NCBI GenBank assembly: GCA_030598905.1
Contig: JAUVPA010000062.1
Coordinates: 1-8,778 of the forward strand
Origin: Acidimicrobiia bacterium
GTDB taxonomy: Bacteria > Actinomycetota > Acidimicrobiia > Spongiisociales > UBA5794
DNA: 8,778 nucleotides
Direction of reading: 5' to 3'
The notes below the pieces were generated by a model, which saw only the letters and a list, made by a program, of their open reading frames with translations, was not told the DNA's origin and searched no databases. The first letter of the stretch is position 1. Each line of letters starts with the position of its first letter. Shown here one piece after another: positions 6,675-8,778 of this stretch. The position numbers and the translations under genes were made by a program.

Positions 6675-7043
6675 ATGAGTCAGTACCTGTTGTCTGTTCA
6701 CGCCGTGGAAGGTGAGGTACGAGCGCAGCCGGCGCCCGAGGAGATGCAGGAATTCATGGAGCGGGTTGTTGCCCTCGAAGCCGAGATGGAGGCGAGCGGC
6801 ACCTTCGTCTTCGGTGGCCGACTCCATGATCCCGACGCATCGACTGTCGTCCGCTCGAGCGATGGTGACATGTCCATGACCGACGGGCCGTTCGTTGAGT
6901 CGAAGGAACACATCGCCGGGTTCTACATCATCAACGCTGACGATCTCGATGCAGCCCTGGCCTGGGCGGGCAAGGTCGTAAACGCAACCAACGCCCCAAT
7001 TGAAGTCCGCCCATTTGCAGCCACCGGGCGCGTGGAGATGTGA
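6675..7043 (+). CDS. DGPF/YCII-domain protein (ECF42 partner)
   Basis: This 122-residue cytoplasmic protein belongs to the YCII-related (DGPF) family. The diagnostic motif TDGPFVESKE is at residues 69-78, followed by the conserved strand GFYII (82-86) and a helix typical of the family (ADDLDAALAWA, 88-98), ending in PIEVRPF (108-114). The ferredoxin-like alpha/beta fold is normally dimeric. The biochemical function of DGPF proteins is unknown, though they are the standard neighbours and predicted regulon members of ECF42 sigma factors. The ATG at 6675 has GAGGAG at 6664-6669, 5 nt upstream. The stop overlaps the start of the sigma-factor gene by 3 nt within GTGA, so the two are translated as a pair. 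Confidence 0.9.
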   Translation: MSQYLLSVHAVEGEVRAQPAPEEMQEFMERVVALEAEMEASGTFVFGGRLHDPDASTVVRSSDGDMSMTDGPFVESKEHIAGFYIINADDLDAALAWAGKVVNATNAPIEVRPFAATGRVEM

Positions 7044-8323
7044 CCCGTATCGTCGCCGCCCGTCGGGAAGCGTCCGCCGCTGAGGGCGTGTTCCGCGAGG
7101 TGTACGGCCAAGCGGTGGCGACACTGGTCCGCATCTTCGGCGACATCACTCTTGCCGAAGACGCCGTCCAGGATGCGTTCGTGGTGGCAAGTGACCGGTG
7201 GCGGACCGACGGCATCCCTCCCAACCCTGCGGGGTGGATCGTTACGACCGCACGAAACCGTGCAATCGACGACCTCCGCCGTTCGGCCCGGGCCCGGGAA
7301 CTCCACGAACAGCTCGGTGCGGCCGCAAGCACATCGCACGGTCCGGACGCTGAGGACTGGAGAGAGGACGGACCTGTGAGTGACGATCAACTCAGACTCA
7401 TCTTCACCTGCTGCCATCCGGCGTTGCGAACGGAGCACCAGGTGGCTTTGACCCTGCGACTGCTGGGCGGCCTGAGTGTGGATGAGGTGGCCCGCTCGTT
7501 CCTGGTGAGCGAGTCGACGATGGCGAAGCGACTCGTCCGAGCCAAATACAAGATCAAGGCCGCCAAGATCCCCTATCGAGTGCCAGCAGAAGCCGACCTG
7601 CCTGAGCGACTCCGGTCGGTCCTGGCGGTGCTGTACCTCATCTACAACACCGGACTCGACGATCCGGAACAGGCCTCGTTGCGGAACGAGGCAATTCGGC
7701 TCGCTCGCGCTCTGGTCGAGTTGATGCCAGACGAGCCCGAAGCGGCAGGGCTGCTCGCACTGATGCTGCTCAGCGAGTCGCGGGTGCCGACCCGCACAGC
7801 CAAGGGTGCCCTCGTGCTCCTGGCCGATCAGGACCGGACCAAGTGGGACCGCACGATGATCGAAGAGGGACATGCAATCGTGCGCGCCTGCATTCGTCGC
7901 GACCAATCGGGCCCCTTCCAACTTCAGGCCGCGATCCAAGCCGTGCACTGCGACGCCGACTCGTTCGAGGCAACCGATTGGCATCAGATCGTCGCTCTCT
8001 ACGATCATCTCTTCTCGGTCATGCCCACGTCCGTGGTTGCACTCAATCGCGCCATAGCCATCGGCGAGATCGAGGGCCCCGACGTAGCGCTCACTGCACT
8101 CGACGCAATCGCACCCGACCTCGACAACTATCACCTGATGCATGCAGCCCGCGGCGCAACGCTGCGTCGGCTTGGACGGCGGGACGCCGCGAAGGCCGCC
8201 TACGAACGGGCAGCCCACCTGGCAGCGACGGAAACAGATCGGCGGTTTCTCGCGCAGCAGGTCGAAGACTTAGAGGGCGCACTCACGCAGCACCGGCCGG
8301 ACGGATCGACCCCCGAGAGCTGA
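7040..8323 (+). CDS. ECF42-group RNA polymerase sigma factor with C-terminal extension (DUF6596)
   Basis: This 427-residue protein is about twice the length of an ordinary ECF sigma factor. Region sigma2 lies at about 15-83 (RIFGDITLAEDAVQDAF at 31-47, PAGWIVTTARNRAIDDLRR at 63-81). Region sigma4 lies at about 116-172, with the group signature FTCCHPAL (122-129) and a helix-turn-helix around 145-170. The rest (about 188-400) is the long extension typical of ECF42: VLYLIYNTG (197-205), GPFQLQAAIQAVHCDA (291-306), VVALNRAIA (332-340) and a TPR-like repeat near 365-395. In this group the extension is thought to control activity in place of an anti-sigma factor, and none is seen here. GTG 7040 overlaps the preceding TGA. 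The GGAG at 7034-7037 is only 2 nt upstream, so initiation probably depends on coupling. The protein is expected to activate the DGPF promoter. Confidence 0.92.
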   Translation: MTRIVAARREASAAEGVFREVYGQAVATLVRIFGDITLAEDAVQDAFVVASDRWRTDGIPPNPAGWIVTTARNRAIDDLRRSARARELHEQLGAAASTSHGPDAEDWREDGPVSDDQLRLIFTCCHPALRTEHQVALTLRLLGGLSVDEVARSFLVSESTMAKRLVRAKYKIKAAKIPYRVPAEADLPERLRSVLAVLYLIYNTGLDDPEQASLRNEAIRLARALVELMPDEPEAAGLLALMLLSESRVPTRTAKGALVLLADQDRTKWDRTMIEEGHAIVRACIRRDQSGPFQLQAAIQAVHCDADSFEATDWHQIVALYDHLFSVMPTSVVALNRAIAIGEIEGPDVALTALDAIAPDLDNYHLMHAARGATLRRLGRRDAAKAAYERAAHLAATETDRRFLAQQVEDLEGALTQHRPDGSTPES

Positions 8324-8338
8324 CGACCAGGTCCATCA

Positions 8339-8368
8339 GGGGGCTCCCCGACTCCCGACTTCCGACTT
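8339..8368. repeat. small GGGG/CCCC hairpin and three tandem heptamers
   Basis: In the 50-nt gap between convergent genes, GGGG (8339-8342) faces CCCC (8346-8349) with a GCT loop. Overlapping its end, CCGACTC (8348-8354) is followed by CCGACTT twice (8355-8361, 8362-8368). The hairpin is short and has no T-tract, so terminator function is doubtful. The heptamers may be slippage products or part of a dispersed genomic repeat. Confidence 0.5.
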
Positions 8369-8373
8369 CTATC

Positions 8374-8778
8374 TCAGGCGTGCGAGCCCAAGGCGAGGGC
8401 GAATCGCCCCGCCGAGTCGGTGAGCCAGTCGTCGAGCCGCATGCCGGCGGCGGCGAAATCCTTCTTGACGCCTTGGCGGGTGAACTTGCAGGACACTTCG
8501 GTGTGGATCTCCTCACCCTCATGGAAGGTCACCGCCAGGTCGAGGGCTCGTATGTCGGCCACCACGTCGCGGGTGGCGCGCAGACTTTGCTCCATGCAGG
8601 AGAACTGTGCATCGAAGCGGGTCACGTGCTCGAAAGCATCAAGGGGGATGTCGCCGTCGAGCTCCCGGTTGACGACCCGCAGGATGTTCAGGTTGAACTC
8701 GGCCGAGACACCGGCCGGATCGTTGTAGGCGGCAATCATTGTCGGCTCGTCCTTCACCAGGTCCACGCCCAGGAGGAA
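8374..8778 (-). CDS. egtD: EgtD-like L-histidine N-alpha-methyltransferase, C-terminal part (truncated by window edge)
   Basis: The visible 134 codons run in from the window end; a GTG at 8764-8766 is an internal Val codon (LLGVDLVKD), not the start. The fragment matches the C-terminal part of the histidine-specific SAM methyltransferase domain (PF10017): AAYNDPAGVSAEFNLNILRVVNREL, then LDAFEHV, then the IHTEVSCKF strand, and a terminal WLTDSAGRFALAL. EgtD trimethylates histidine to hercynine, the first step of ergothioneine synthesis. E94 and S96 of this fragment (TEVS) correspond to Glu282 and Ser284 that hold the histidine in mycobacterial EgtD. The Met equivalent to Met252 seems to be Gln (SCMEQSL in place of IEMHL). 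The family is about 320 residues long, so more than half, including the SAM motifs, lies outside. Other egt genes may be upstream on the same strand. A related methyltransferase with a different substrate is possible. Confidence 0.85.
   Translation of the reverse strand, partial: FLLGVDLVKDEPTMIAAYNDPAGVSAEFNLNILRVVNRELDGDIPLDAFEHVTRFDAQFSCMEQSLRATRDVVADIRALDLAVTFHEGEEIHTEVSCKFTRQGVKKDFAAAGMRLDDWLTDSAGRFALALGSHA

Noticed and set aside
6923..8218. 431-codon open frame on the - strand opposite the ECF42 sigma factor
   Set aside because: It is antisense to a clearly recognisable sigma factor and shows no family motif; its composition looks like a reverse-complement shadow.
8339..8349. intrinsic terminator after the sigma-factor gene
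   Set aside because: The stem is only 4 bp and no T-run follows on either strand.
1..8778. tRNA genes, CRISPR arrays, insertion sequences or phage genes
   Set aside because: I looked for cloverleaf-like segments, regularly spaced repeats, transposase motifs and terminal inverted repeats, and saw none.

Overview
The window is high-GC, gene-dense DNA with short or absent intergenic gaps and GTG/ATG starts. An ECF42-type sigma factor with its DGPF (YCII) partner, the end of an ergothioneine-type egtD gene and a KstD-like flavoprotein together suggest a free-living actinobacterium (perhaps Acidimicrobiia-like) or another high-GC environmental lineage. This placement is inference; the window has no rRNA or other phylogenetic marker.

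Region 1 (52-4672, + strand) is a compact four-gene operon. Its first gene is the most notable feature: a 178-residue UGSC-family selenoprotein read through an in-frame TGA at 340-342. A stem-loop just downstream (356-370) has the geometry of a bacterial SECIS element. A standard gene caller would split it into two short ORFs or lose one half. It is followed by a KstD/fumarate-reductase-type FAD oxidoreductase (1 nt gap), a cytoplasmic [4Fe-4S] bis-MGD molybdopterin oxidoreductase (4 nt ATGA overlap) and a VOC/methylmalonyl-CoA-epimerase-like protein (7 nt gap). The cluster combines selenium, flavin, iron-sulfur and molybdenum/tungsten chemistry, so it looks like a dedicated redox pathway whose substrate is unknown. 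The flavoprotein active-site pattern hints at a cyclic ketone or steroid-like compound.

Region 2 (4675-6303, - strand) is an AMP-forming acyl-CoA ligase that converges on the operon with only 2 nt between the stop codons. It could activate an acid that feeds into, or comes from, the same pathway.

Region 3 (6304-6674) is a 371-nt divergent intergenic region with a strong GC hairpin and no confidently recognisable promoter.

Region 4 (6675-8323, + strand) is the ECF42 module: a DGPF/YCII protein translationally coupled (GTGA overlap) to an ECF sigma factor with a long C-terminal extension. A short gap with three tandem heptamers follows. Region 5 is the C-terminal 134 codons of an egtD-like histidine methyltransferase on the - strand, cut by the window edge.
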